From the IMG/VR virus record IMGVR_UViG_3300046804_000110, positions 1-22,615 of that record: a stretch of DNA of 22,615 nt; one strand, given 5' to 3'. The position numbers were made by a program, and so were the translations under genes. Below are positions 9,844 through 18,367 of the stretch, one piece after another. The notes below the pieces were generated by a model, which did no database searches, was not told the DNA's origin, and saw nothing but the letters and a program-made list of their open reading frames with translations. Every line of letters starts with the position of its first letter. Position 1 is the first letter of the stretch. This stretch comes from a virus.

Positions 9844-9850
9844 ATGTTAT

Positions 9851-11146
9851 TTAGTAGGCTCCAGCGCCAGAATTGTTAAGCGCTCTATCTCTACTTAGCG
9901 CACCGCCTGACGCTCCTGAAGAGCCACCAAAAGATGCTTTCTCTAGTTCAGTTAATTTTCTACGCTCTCTTGCAGCTTCTGTTCCGCCAGCAAGATTAAA
10001 TGCTTCTTGCTCTGCCTGTGTCTGACCGTACGGTGATTGACCGTAGATGTCTGCAAGCTGGCTACCGCGTTGTATTGCGCTTGTAAGGAATGGTGAAGCC
10101 TGTTGATATGCCTGACCAGTTACACCATAGGATGCAAGTTGTTCAGCGCGTTGAGCTGAGGTACCAAGGCCAGCAGCCATTGCTGCGCCACCGATTTCTG
10201 CTGCGCTAATCTTCTTCTTGATATTAGTAATGGCATTATCTGGGTCAAGAACGTAGGCAAGAATGTCGCCGTTCTTAATGTCTGGATAAAAGTTTTTAAG
10301 AGCCTGAAGCACTTCTGGATTTGCGTTAAGCACACGGTTTTGTGCGTTAAGGATTCTATCTTCAAGAACTGTTGGGTCAACGTTATTAGCAATAAGTTTA
10401 TCAAAACCTTCTTGCTTTCCTAACTCGCCAACTTTCCAATAAGATTCTGGAAGTCCATAGTTACGCATAACTGTTTGGTAAGCATCTTCCATTTTAAGAT
10501 ATGTTGCTGGGTCTAGTGGTTTTAGACCTTTAGCAATACGTGCATCATTAGCAGAAAAGCGTTGCTTGTATGCCTTGTTGTATTTAGGATCATTTGCTAG
10601 ATAGAAAGAATATAACGATGGGTCAATAGTGGTATCTTCAATAATAGCCTTGAGTGGTTCAACAATAGAACCCAGACCCCATTGAGAGAACTGCTGAAAC
10701 AATACATCGTATGCAGATTTTCTGCTTTGAATCTTCTTATCTAAGCCATCTTGATAATACAAGTAATCTGAGTAGTTAGTAAAAAGAGTTCCATCGGATG
10801 CCTTGTAAGTTCCACCAGCGCCAGTTCCTGCGCCGATATTTTGACCACTTGCTGCCATTTGTTCCGAAGCTGGCAATACAGCATTTTTGTCTTTTATCGT
10901 GTACTTACTTGGCGCGTATTGATTGACGTATCGGCGTAAACCCATTTCGTCCATAATTGCTGCTTGATTTTCAGCCTCAGCCGCTGCTGCTTCTGCTGCC
11001 GCTACTGCTTCATCGCTACCCATTGGAACATCTGGGGATACGTATGGCTGGTAAATATCTTCTGCTACTGGCGGTTGTATTGCAGTAGAAGGATAAATGT
11101 CTGCGTATTCTCCGCGACTTACTGCTCCCATTTTATTAGTAGCCAT
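9851..11146 (-). CDS. Putative internal virion protein, 431 aa
   Basis: The N-terminal ~60 residues are Pro/Ala-rich with an Ala/Glu helix (DEAVAAAEAAAAEAENQAAI). Residues 70-110 include RRYVNQYAPSKYTIKDKNAV. The rest is mainly helical (YDVLFQQFSQWGLGSIVEPL, LDPATYLKMEDAYQTVMRNY, GLGTSAQRAEQLASYGV) and ends in a flexible Gly/Ser tail (GGSSGASGGALSRDRALNNS). It has no Cys and no catalytic motif. The ATG lies two bases after the 513-aa gene stop, with GTGGGGTAACG before it. The style, helical with Ala/Gln-rich stretches, fits internal head or ejection proteins. Some such proteins act as tail or tape components instead, so the assignment is a guess. Confidence 0.65.
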   Translation of the reverse strand: MATNKMGAVSRGEYADIYPSTAIQPPVAEDIYQPYVSPDVPMGSDEAVAAAEAAAAEAENQAAIMDEMGLRRYVNQYAPSKYTIKDKNAVLPASEQMAASGQNIGAGTGAGGTYKASDGTLFTNYSDYLYYQDGLDKKIQSRKSAYDVLFQQFSQWGLGSIVEPLKAIIEDTTIDPSLYSFYLANDPKYNKAYKQRFSANDARIAKGLKPLDPATYLKMEDAYQTVMRNYGLPESYWKVGELGKQEGFDKLIANNVDPTVLEDRILNAQNRVLNANPEVLQALKNFYPDIKNGDILAYVLDPDNAITNIKKKISAAEIGGAAMAAGLGTSAQRAEQLASYGVTGQAYQQASPFLTSAIQRGSQLADIYGQSPYGQTQAEQEAFNLAGGTEAARERRKLTELEKASFGGSSGASGGALSRDRALNNSGAGAY

Positions 11147-11148
11147 CG

Positions 11149-12690
11149 TTACCCCACGAATCCAAAGTCTTTAAGTACGTTTTGCACTGCGTTAGTTACC
11201 GTATCGTGAGCATTTTTTGTATATTGCCAACGAGAGTCTTTGCGTAATGAATTTTCAAAATCAAAAATAGTCATTGGCTTTTCTCCACTTAAAGCGCCTC
11301 TTAGTGCTGGGTCAGTAAGGTTAAGAGTATTTGCTGGCACCTCAAGAACTGACTGCATTACGTTCTTGTATGGAGCATAGATTGTTTCTAAGTCAACGCC
11401 TTGGTCAAGTAGTTTGGCAACATTATCTGGCATACCGACCTTTGCTGTTTGACGAATAAGGTTGGTAAATACCGAAGCATCTTCTCCATTAGCAATTCGC
11501 TTAGCCCATTCATCTGCGGCTGTGCCAAAGTTTTTTGTGAGATCTAAGCCGTTAGCAATGGCTGTCTTATTAAGGGTAGTTCTAGCAGCATCTATTGCTG
11601 ATTGTTTTGACCCTTTGTATTCAGCCCCACCGCGAATAATATCTTCAACCAACTGAGTAACGTTAACTCCGCCAGTAGTCTCAAGAACTCCAGATTTATT
11701 AAGAGCTTGACGCACAGCGTTCTTTGGGTCTTTTTGAGCAGCGTTGATTTTAGCGTAAGCATCATTGATTTCTTTTGCTGTAGCATCTCTTTTTAAGAGA
11801 GCGTTGTAAGTGTTTTGGATAACACTTGCTGCTTCATCTTTTGTGTATACAGTTGCGGTTGGTGTATATTTAGTACCGGTTCCTGATGTTCCAGAAAATA
11901 TGTTTTTATTTTGATCTTTTAAAAATGTTCTAAAATCATTTCCTTGCAAACTTGCTGGAAGTTGTGACCTATTATTTGCTACATCGGCTAGAGCAGACTG
12001 AAACTGTAGGGTATATTTACCATCAGCCTTACCCTTATAGCCCCAGTTTTTGATAAGAAAATTCTGGAACTCGATAAGATTTGCTTTTTGTTTTGGGTCT
12101 GCAAGAGTATTGAAATATGAAGCAAGGTCTAATACTTCAGGTTGCGTACCACCCGTACCGCCTGTACCGCCAGCAGTTTGTTTGATGACTGGAGGGACTG
12201 GGGCAAGTTGTGCTGGCAATGGCTTAGGCACAGCAATACCAGCCGCTTTAGCATCATCAAATGCCTGTTGTGCTTTTTGATATGCGGCAACATAGTTTTC
12301 TGTTCCGTTATATCCACTCATTCTTGCTTCAGCTTTGGACAAATCCTCAAGTGCCTTGTTATAAACACTAGCGGCAGCCTTTGATTTAGCACCAGCTACT
12401 TTCTGGGATGACTGAGATTTCTGAGCATCTTGAAGTTCTTTAGTTAATGCGTTCTTCTTATCCTGAGATTCTTTGTAAGCCTTTTGCGCTGCTAGATACT
12501 GGGACTTTAATTTATTTGCTGTCTTAGTATCTCCGCTGTTTACGGCAGTTTCATATTGCTGTTCGATTCCACCAGCTTTATAAACTCCACCAACAACCTG
12601 TGCGGTGCCTTTGAGTGCTTCGTAATTCTTTTTATTTTCAGCAGTAACCTTGTCTAATTCTGCCTGAATTTGTTCTACGGTTCTAGCCAC
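11149..12690 (-). CDS. Putative internal virion protein with coiled-coil N-terminus, 513 aa
   Basis: Residues 1-150 are a long Lys/Glu/Ala/Gln coiled coil (TVEQIQAELDKVTAENKKNY, then LSKAEARM...). A Pro/Gly linker (LPAQLAPVPPVIKQ, then a TGGTGGT run) separates it from a helical C-terminal half (NLIEFQNFLIKNWGYKGKAD, LDQGVDLETIYAPYKNVMQS). The last half includes VAKLLDQGVDLETIYAPY, a segment I have seen in other large phage virion proteins. The start is GTG with GGAGGT 6 bases upstream, overlapping the stop of the 1620-aa gene, so the two are coupled. It probably enters the head with its two large neighbours; there is no enzyme signature. Confidence in the gene is high, in the role low. Confidence 0.65.
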   Translation of the reverse strand: MARTVEQIQAELDKVTAENKKNYEALKGTAQVVGGVYKAGGIEQQYETAVNSGDTKTANKLKSQYLAAQKAYKESQDKKNALTKELQDAQKSQSSQKVAGAKSKAAASVYNKALEDLSKAEARMSGYNGTENYVAAYQKAQQAFDDAKAAGIAVPKPLPAQLAPVPPVIKQTAGGTGGTGGTQPEVLDLASYFNTLADPKQKANLIEFQNFLIKNWGYKGKADGKYTLQFQSALADVANNRSQLPASLQGNDFRTFLKDQNKNIFSGTSGTGTKYTPTATVYTKDEAASVIQNTYNALLKRDATAKEINDAYAKINAAQKDPKNAVRQALNKSGVLETTGGVNVTQLVEDIIRGGAEYKGSKQSAIDAARTTLNKTAIANGLDLTKNFGTAADEWAKRIANGEDASVFTNLIRQTAKVGMPDNVAKLLDQGVDLETIYAPYKNVMQSVLEVPANTLNLTDPALRGALSGEKPMTIFDFENSLRKDSRWQYTKNAHDTVTNAVQNVLKDFGFVG

Positions 12691-12692
12691 GA

Positions 12693-15600
12693 CTAACCTC
12701 CAATACCAGGAAGTCTCGAGAAGAGAACATCATAGGCAGCTTTAGTGTTTTCATTGTAGTTTGACAACTCTCTCAACTTAGCAATAGTGCTGTTCTTTAG
12801 AGAGTCAACCATAATTGTTGAACCTCCAAATTGGTCTAGTTGGTCTTTTTGTTTTTGATAGTTACTGTATGCGTCATACATCTGCTTGAGAATTGCTTCA
12901 GTCTTTGGACGAACACCAAGGTTCTGACTGAGCATATTTCCCAATTCATCAAGAGTACGTAGGCGGTCAATAGCCTTTTGGCTTCCTTGAGACAGTTCTT
13001 CTTGAACTAATGGACGACCTGCAAAGAATACCTTTTTCCACTCGTCAAACTTCTGACGAATCTGAGTCTTTTCAAATGGAGAAAATGCACGAGTAAGGTC
13101 TGCTTCGTATTGATCTTTGCGAGAGTAATACTGCTGCAAATCTGATGCTGTTTGTACCTCACGGAGGTAATCATCAACACGCTTGTTTTGAGTTAGACCT
13201 TCATCTTTAAAAGTCTTGTATGCGTCCCAAGAGAATCCTGACTTGTGAGGAATCAAGAATCCTGCCGCTTTAGGAAAAGCCTTAAACAGGTCTTTATTCT
13301 GGTCAACAAAGTACCCTGCTTCTTCAGAGTATCGAAGTGGTGCAAGTGATTTGCGCTCTGATTCTGGAATAGTAAAGGCAATCTGATTAGGAAACAGTTC
13401 TACCCACTTAGCCATTGCTGCGTCATAGTCACCTGGATACTGGTCAAGCAACTTATTAAAAGCCTGCTTAAAGTTTGCTCGTCCATTATCTGAAATCCAT
13501 TGAGCCATATCACTCTTTAGTGCCACCTGCGGTGTTGCTGGCGCAAAGAAGCCAAACACAAAACGCATACCAAGGATAGTTAGCGTAGTATTCTTAACCG
13601 CTAAGCGATACGCTTCCATCTCTTGCGCTGAAGGCGCTAAAAGCGTTCCATCTTTATCGTATTTCTTTGGAAGTCCGTGACCTGAAGCCTCAAGATAGGT
13701 AACTGCCTTGCGATATGCGCTGGCATACTGTGAGTTTCTGTCATCTTGGTTCATTGCCGCGTACAAACGGTTGATATGTGCTGGTAAAACAGCAGATAAG
13801 AACGGTTGATTGACCGCATACTTACCCATTGTGTAGCCTTGGATAGTATCTGCTGCGCCTGGATTCCAAATATTTACCAAACTTGATAAAGTCTGTATGG
13901 AAAGACCAGCAACTGGACCTGAAAACGTAGGCACTAGTGAGTCTGGGTTCAAAGATGGAGTAATCATCTTCAACTGTGCGCCAAATTGCACAGGGAATGG
14001 AACCTTAAACTCTTGCTTAATACCTAAACGCTCTAATGTGTTTTGAACTGCGTTGTATACCGGAGCAATTCCTGGGTAGATAAAGTAATCTTGACCCTGA
14101 TCGTCCTTTTGGACAAAGCCAGAGTGGGTAATTCCTTCATAAGTAAGAGCTGCTTTAACTACTGCCTGTGGGTTATACCGAACGATACGGTACAGACGGC
14201 GATAGAAGTCCTCAGTTGCGCGATAGAAACGAGCAAAGTTACGTGAAGCAAAAGCAATTTGCGTTCTTACCAGTGGGTTATCTACATACGAGGTAACCAT
14301 ACCCACTGCTCGCTCTTCTACAACGGTTGCTAAATCTTGTTTAGCCTTACGCGTAGCAGCGGCAATCTTTGTTGCTTCATTTGGGTCAATATTCTTTGTA
14401 TATGACTCAATCCACTTAGCTTCAAATCCAGTGTCGCGCATTTGCTTACGCATACGAATCATCTCTTCAAGCACCATAGGCTGACGAGACATACGAGCGT
14501 TAGCCATACCAAGCCACGTCCAGCCATTTGTCATTAAATTCTGAGCGTATTGTCCTGGTTCTACCGCTGGTACAAGCGTTGGTCCAACGACATTTCGTGG
14601 TACTTCTGTTGGGTCAGTTGGTAGGTCATCTAGTGAGAGTTTTCCACTGACAACGTATTTGCCAGACTCTTCATCAAAAGCACGAATCTTGTTGAGAAGA
14701 TCAACGTTAAGAGTTTTAGCATCCTCTTTAAGGAAGAGTTCTTTTGCTCGGTTATAGGCAATCTGAACAATACCGCGAGCGTCCATATCATTCTGAAGTC
14801 GTGCATCAGATAAGAACTTTTGACCTTGCTTGGTATTGTTTACCCAATCAAGCATTTCACGAATAGCACGTGTTTCATCTTGTGCCTTTGAACCCATATT
14901 AGCAATAGCGATAGCGCCAAGTTTATCATTGGCATAGTAACCAATACGCATCAACCAAGTAACCATCGAGGCTTCATCATCTGGTGATACTGCTTGGACC
15001 TTATATCCGCGCTCGCCGGCTTTCTTTACATATCGAGCAGCGCCAGCTTGGTCAATCGTTAGATTGTGTGTGCGAACACCTAAACTACGAACAAGGTTAC
15101 GTGCTGATGAAATGTAGTCATTGCCTGTGGCAAAGTTGAATCCACCTTCAGAAACATCAGCAAGAACGTTATCAATATTTCCATAGATAATCTGTTCTGC
15201 TAAAAGTTCAGCATCTTCCTGATTAACAGGCTTGAGTCCAAGTTTTGCTCTAAAGCGGTTTAACTTACCTTCGGTTAAGGCACGAGCGAGGATTTGTCGA
15301 GTCTGACCGACAACTCCACCCTTGATGCCTTTTTCGATATCGTTAATTTTATTCTTAATATCTTGAGCAGCAACAGGGTCTTTTGTTGTTTTAAGTGTTG
15401 ATTTAAGTTTAGCAACTTCAGAACGGCCGTCTTTGATTTTCTTATTAAGGCCAACAATTTCTTCTTCGTATTTTGTTACGTCATTTTTATTAACCAAACG
15501 CATTACAGCGCCTAGTGGATCTTCGGCTTTTCCTGCTAAACCCTTACCTTCATTCATTGCTGAATAGACTGTATTGAGGCGGGTAGAAAGCATACGGCTT

Positions 15601-17555
15601 TTGGCAATTCCCCAAGGAGATTCACCTATAGCAAGGTTAACCATTAAATCTTCTGATGCGTTACGTACTGCATAACGTGGGCCAGCAAGAGTTAAAAATG
15701 ACCAAGCGCTGGTTACGTTGCTTGCAAAGTCGCTATTAGCAATACCAATTACTTTTTGAATCCAGCCGTTGCGAGCTGCCGCAGCGTCCAAATCTTGAAT
15801 TGTTGGAACAGATACAAAGTTATTGAAGTCTGAAGGAATTGCACCTTTGTCGGCAAATTCATCCGTTAAACCGTGTCTAACGTTTCCTTTGCCAAGCATT
15901 GTTCGTACTAACGCCTGACCTGGCAACGTGGTATTCATACCGCGAACTTCGGTGATGGTTTTCCATAAACCGTAGTAAACATCTTTACGCTTACCTACGT
16001 CGTCAATGTTATCAAACGCTTCAGACAATAGTCGAGCATTTTTAGTAGGAAGAACCATTACTGCGATGCGATAGATTTTATCAGCAGCATCTGGTTCCAT
16101 CACATCAAACACATCATTTTTAAATAGTGGAGCGTACGTGAATGAAGCCTTTACGCGGTCAATCTTGTGCATAATATAATTAGTAGAAAATCTAGCAATA
16201 CCTTTAAAACTGGTATTCTTGGTTACATTTTCTACAATTGCTTTTTGACCGTTGATAATTGCTTCAGCAATACCATCCGTAGTAGGAGCCTGACCATAAA
16301 AATAGTCATTAGTAAATTTAGCGCCGTCTTTGAATACATCAAATATCTTATTGCCAGTGGTGGCAGCGTTTACTCGTAACTTACGTAATGGATCCATACG
16401 AGGAATAATGGTTCGGTAGCGAGTGGTGTTTCCAGCGATAATCTCTGCTACATCTTTTGCATTACCAAAAAATGCTTTGGCGGTAAGAGCATCCGTTACT
16501 GGAATCTCAGCTTTTTGAAAAGCCTTGATAACTGCTGGACCAAATTCAGGAGCAAGTATGCCAAGTTCATTTTTAGCCTTAGCAATTGCTACTGGGTTTC
16601 TTGCTTCTTGAGCCTTGGTAAGTTCTTGAAGTTTTGCGCCGTATTGGTCAAAGAAACTAACAACAGATGGCTTGGCAAATACTTCATCTACCTTACCAGC
16701 GCCAATAACAACATCTAACGCATACTTAGATACATCATAAAGACGCTTTGTTTTACCAGCGATAAGTAGTGGGTCTGCCAATACTCGATATGCTGCATCT
16801 ACCGCGCCAGAGATTGGCTTGTAAAAAAGACCAGAACCTTCAAGGTCTGCTGGGAGAACAAGGTTTGCAACCCAACGACCAGGTGAATACTTAGAAGCCT
16901 GAACTGCATCGAGTGTATCTTGAAATAAGCCACGCGCTGCTTTAATCTCTTCAGGAGAAGTTAACCCTGGAATGACAGTATTTGTTGGGTCTGCCAACAT
17001 TAAATATTTAATTTGCTCTGGAGTTGCCGATTTTTTAATAACGGCAGGATCTTCGCCAGAAGCAATTCTCATCGCTATATCTACAGCGTCATTACCAAAC
17101 TTTGCTTTTGCATCATTGATGCGATTTGGCGAGAATACTTTATCGCCTTTATCGTTAGCAATTGTCCACGCTGTTCCAACATCAACACCTTGGTCTCCAG
17201 CGATTTGAACTGTACGTGCAACGCGAGTAGAAAAATCTGAAACGTTGCCTAAACCAGCAAGAATGTGACTGCCAGTATAACCAATAGCGTTAGCAACTGC
17301 GCCACCTGTATAGTGCCACGCAGTACCAAGCCAGCCTCGCTTTTGCTTGACAGCAGGATCTTCGTTACCAAAGTTCTGTACAAGGTTTGTTTGTTGACCT
17401 GGTGTTAATTTTTGATACGCCTGTTGAGCTACATTTTGTGGAAGATTGGAAAGTTCCTTATGTGCTTGTAGCGCTTTATTAAAGTCATCAATCTTCTTTT
17501 GCTCAGTAGGTGATAATTGCGCCGCTAATGCAGCAGCTTTCAAATTATCTGGCAT
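12693..17555 (-). CDS. Very large virion-associated protein, 1620 aa, probably internal or ejected
   Basis: The largest gene, 1620 codons. The protein is mostly helical with a Gly-rich segment near 75-105 (TGGAVANAIGYTGSHILAGL). A coiled coil runs near 690-745 (KYEEEIVGLNKKIKDGRSEV). Aromatic and Arg-rich parts occur near 1108 (RNFARFYRATEDFYRRLYRI) and hydrophobic parts near 612-642 and 1318-1342 (TTLTILGMRFVFGFFAPATP). No protease, lysozyme or polymerase motif is visible to me. The start ATG overlaps the 138-aa stop as TAATG, with GAGGTAACTA upstream. It is far too large for a scaffold. I favour an internal virion or ejection protein; a large polyvalent-type protein, which phages often carry in the head, is the alternative. 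A tape measure is less likely, since no tail tube or chaperone genes flank it. Confidence 0.65.
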   Translation of the reverse strand: MPDNLKAAALAAQLSPTEQKKIDDFNKALQAHKELSNLPQNVAQQAYQKLTPGQQTNLVQNFGNEDPAVKQKRGWLGTAWHYTGGAVANAIGYTGSHILAGLGNVSDFSTRVARTVQIAGDQGVDVGTAWTIANDKGDKVFSPNRINDAKAKFGNDAVDIAMRIASGEDPAVIKKSATPEQIKYLMLADPTNTVIPGLTSPEEIKAARGLFQDTLDAVQASKYSPGRWVANLVLPADLEGSGLFYKPISGAVDAAYRVLADPLLIAGKTKRLYDVSKYALDVVIGAGKVDEVFAKPSVVSFFDQYGAKLQELTKAQEARNPVAIAKAKNELGILAPEFGPAVIKAFQKAEIPVTDALTAKAFFGNAKDVAEIIAGNTTRYRTIIPRMDPLRKLRVNAATTGNKIFDVFKDGAKFTNDYFYGQAPTTDGIAEAIINGQKAIVENVTKNTSFKGIARFSTNYIMHKIDRVKASFTYAPLFKNDVFDVMEPDAADKIYRIAVMVLPTKNARLLSEAFDNIDDVGKRKDVYYGLWKTITEVRGMNTTLPGQALVRTMLGKGNVRHGLTDEFADKGAIPSDFNNFVSVPTIQDLDAAAARNGWIQKVIGIANSDFASNVTSAWSFLTLAGPRYAVRNASEDLMVNLAIGESPWGIAKSRMLSTRLNTVYSAMNEGKGLAGKAEDPLGAVMRLVNKNDVTKYEEEIVGLNKKIKDGRSEVAKLKSTLKTTKDPVAAQDIKNKINDIEKGIKGGVVGQTRQILARALTEGKLNRFRAKLGLKPVNQEDAELLAEQIIYGNIDNVLADVSEGGFNFATGNDYISSARNLVRSLGVRTHNLTIDQAGAARYVKKAGERGYKVQAVSPDDEASMVTWLMRIGYYANDKLGAIAIANMGSKAQDETRAIREMLDWVNNTKQGQKFLSDARLQNDMDARGIVQIAYNRAKELFLKEDAKTLNVDLLNKIRAFDEESGKYVVSGKLSLDDLPTDPTEVPRNVVGPTLVPAVEPGQYAQNLMTNGWTWLGMANARMSRQPMVLEEMIRMRKQMRDTGFEAKWIESYTKNIDPNEATKIAAATRKAKQDLATVVEERAVGMVTSYVDNPLVRTQIAFASRNFARFYRATEDFYRRLYRIVRYNPQAVVKAALTYEGITHSGFVQKDDQGQDYFIYPGIAPVYNAVQNTLERLGIKQEFKVPFPVQFGAQLKMITPSLNPDSLVPTFSGPVAGLSIQTLSSLVNIWNPGAADTIQGYTMGKYAVNQPFLSAVLPAHINRLYAAMNQDDRNSQYASAYRKAVTYLEASGHGLPKKYDKDGTLLAPSAQEMEAYRLAVKNTTLTILGMRFVFGFFAPATPQVALKSDMAQWISDNGRANFKQAFNKLLDQYPGDYDAAMAKWVELFPNQIAFTIPESERKSLAPLRYSEEAGYFVDQNKDLFKAFPKAAGFLIPHKSGFSWDAYKTFKDEGLTQNKRVDDYLREVQTASDLQQYYSRKDQYEADLTRAFSPFEKTQIRQKFDEWKKVFFAGRPLVQEELSQGSQKAIDRLRTLDELGNMLSQNLGVRPKTEAILKQMYDAYSNYQKQKDQLDQFGGSTIMVDSLKNSTIAKLRELSNYNENTKAAYDVLFSRLPGIGG

Positions 17556-17971
17556 TAGTTACCTCGCGCAAGTGCCTCTTGATACAGGATTGCAATTTCA
17601 CCGGTTGTATCAAATGGAAGCAACTTTGCTAGTACGTCGGAAGTTTTTTCGGAAGATTTACGCATTAGAAGCGCTTCTGATCCAGGGCCTTCTCCAATGT
17701 CAACACCAGTAGTAATTGGACGATTTGTGTGTGGTGTTGGGTCATAAAGACCTGAACCACTTTCTGCCATAGAAGCTGCTGCTTGCTGAATTTGAGTTGG
17801 CGTAGCTGCTGGAGTTTTAGCAGCTTTCTCTAACGGTGCTGCGCTTTTGTTAGCATCATATGCAACACCTGCGCCGTATTCTGGCGATTGATATTCTAAG
17901 TCCACTCTCTTTGAGAATGGTCCAGGACCTGAAACGCCGGCAAGCGGATTAGTTGAATCCTGTAGTGCCAT
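17555..17971 (-). CDS. Unknown late protein after the portal cluster, 138 aa
   Basis: Starts MALQDSTNPLAGVSGPGPFS and continues with KRVDLEYQSPEYGAGVAYDA. The front half is Gly/Pro/Ala-rich and likely disordered. The C-terminal part (SDVLAKLLPFDTTGEIAILY) is helical. AGGAGGAAACAG directly precedes the ATG at 17971, so the start is firm. It overlaps the 77-aa gene by 23 bases and ends with TAATG on the 1620-aa gene. No known domain. The opening NPLAGVSGPGPFSKR is an unusual conserved-looking motif; a small head or adaptor protein is the best guess. Confidence 0.7.
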   Translation of the reverse strand: MALQDSTNPLAGVSGPGPFSKRVDLEYQSPEYGAGVAYDANKSAAPLEKAAKTPAATPTQIQQAAASMAESGSGLYDPTPHTNRPITTGVDIGEGPGSEALLMRKSSEKTSDVLAKLLPFDTTGEIAILYQEALARGN

Positions 17972-18182
17972 CTGTTTCCTCCTGAATTGTTTCTAAATCT
18001 GATTGAAATTGTTCCCACGCTCTGGATACTTTAGTTTTTCTATTTGCGTGATAAACACTTAATTCTAAAAAGTCTGCGAATAATACTTCAAATACTTGTG
18101 CGATGTTATGAAAGAATCCTACAAAGATAACTAAGAAGTCAGCGAGGCGTACTGGTCGTGGAACATAATCTTTATCATCCAC
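17949..18182 (-). CDS. Small probable membrane-associated protein, 77 aa
   Basis: Starts MDDKDYVPRPVRLADFLVIF, and residues about 13-41 are a Phe/Leu/Val-rich run (LADFLVIFVGFFHNIAQVFE and on) that could span or lie on a membrane. Charged residues follow (NRKTKVSRAWEQFQSDLETI). The start is GTG at 18182 with AAGGAG 9 bases upstream; no ATG is close. Its 3' end overlaps the 138-aa gene by 23 bases. It sits between portal and the large internal proteins, where a small hydrophobic head or DNA-ejection peptide could fit. A holin is possible by shape, but the context is not a lysis cassette. Confidence 0.7.
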   Translation of the reverse strand: MDDKDYVPRPVRLADFLVIFVGFFHNIAQVFEVLFADFLELSVYHANRKTKVSRAWEQFQSDLETIQEETDGTTGFN

Positions 18183-18210
18183 GCCAGTACTCCTTGCTAA
18201 TATAAATTTA

Positions 18211-18351
18211 TTATCCCTTTTTTACTTTCTTGCCTGGCTTAGCAGCTCCAGCGAATGGTTGATAAACCTTTCCGCCGGTAACTTTGTCTCCAGCCTTTGA
18301 TCCCTCAACTGGCTTGGACATTGGGGCTGCTGCGTGTGTTCCCTTTTTCAT
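18211..18351 (-). CDS. Small basic Lys-rich protein, 46 aa
   Basis: Reads MKKGTHAAAPMSKPVEGSKA, then GDKVTGGKVYQPFAGAAKPG and a KKVKKG end. About a quarter of the residues are Lys. It is probably disordered. AAGGAGGTG precedes the ATG closely, one of the best ribosome sites in the window, so it is likely made at high level. It lies 16 bases after the portal stop. The composition and KKVKKG tail recall the 58-aa protein at 7450-7626. A DNA-binding or head-internal role is plausible; nothing proves it. Confidence 0.75.
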   Translation of the reverse strand: MKKGTHAAAPMSKPVEGSKAGDKVTGGKVYQPFAGAAKPGKKVKKG

Positions 18352-18367
18352 ATGCACCTCCTTCTAT

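Noticed and set aside
9738-9850. tRNA or known ribozyme in the structured gap
   Set aside because: No TTCGA-type T loop or anticodon arm is found on either strand; the hammerhead CTGATGA and GAAA core is absent, and the pistol core is not clearly matched.
12693-17555. Tape measure protein
   Set aside because: Length would allow it, but no tail tube, tail chaperone pair or frameshift site lies beside it, and it precedes the scaffold and capsid genes.
17949-18182. Holin
   Set aside because: One hydrophobic stretch fits, but there is no endolysin nearby and the place is between portal and head genes.
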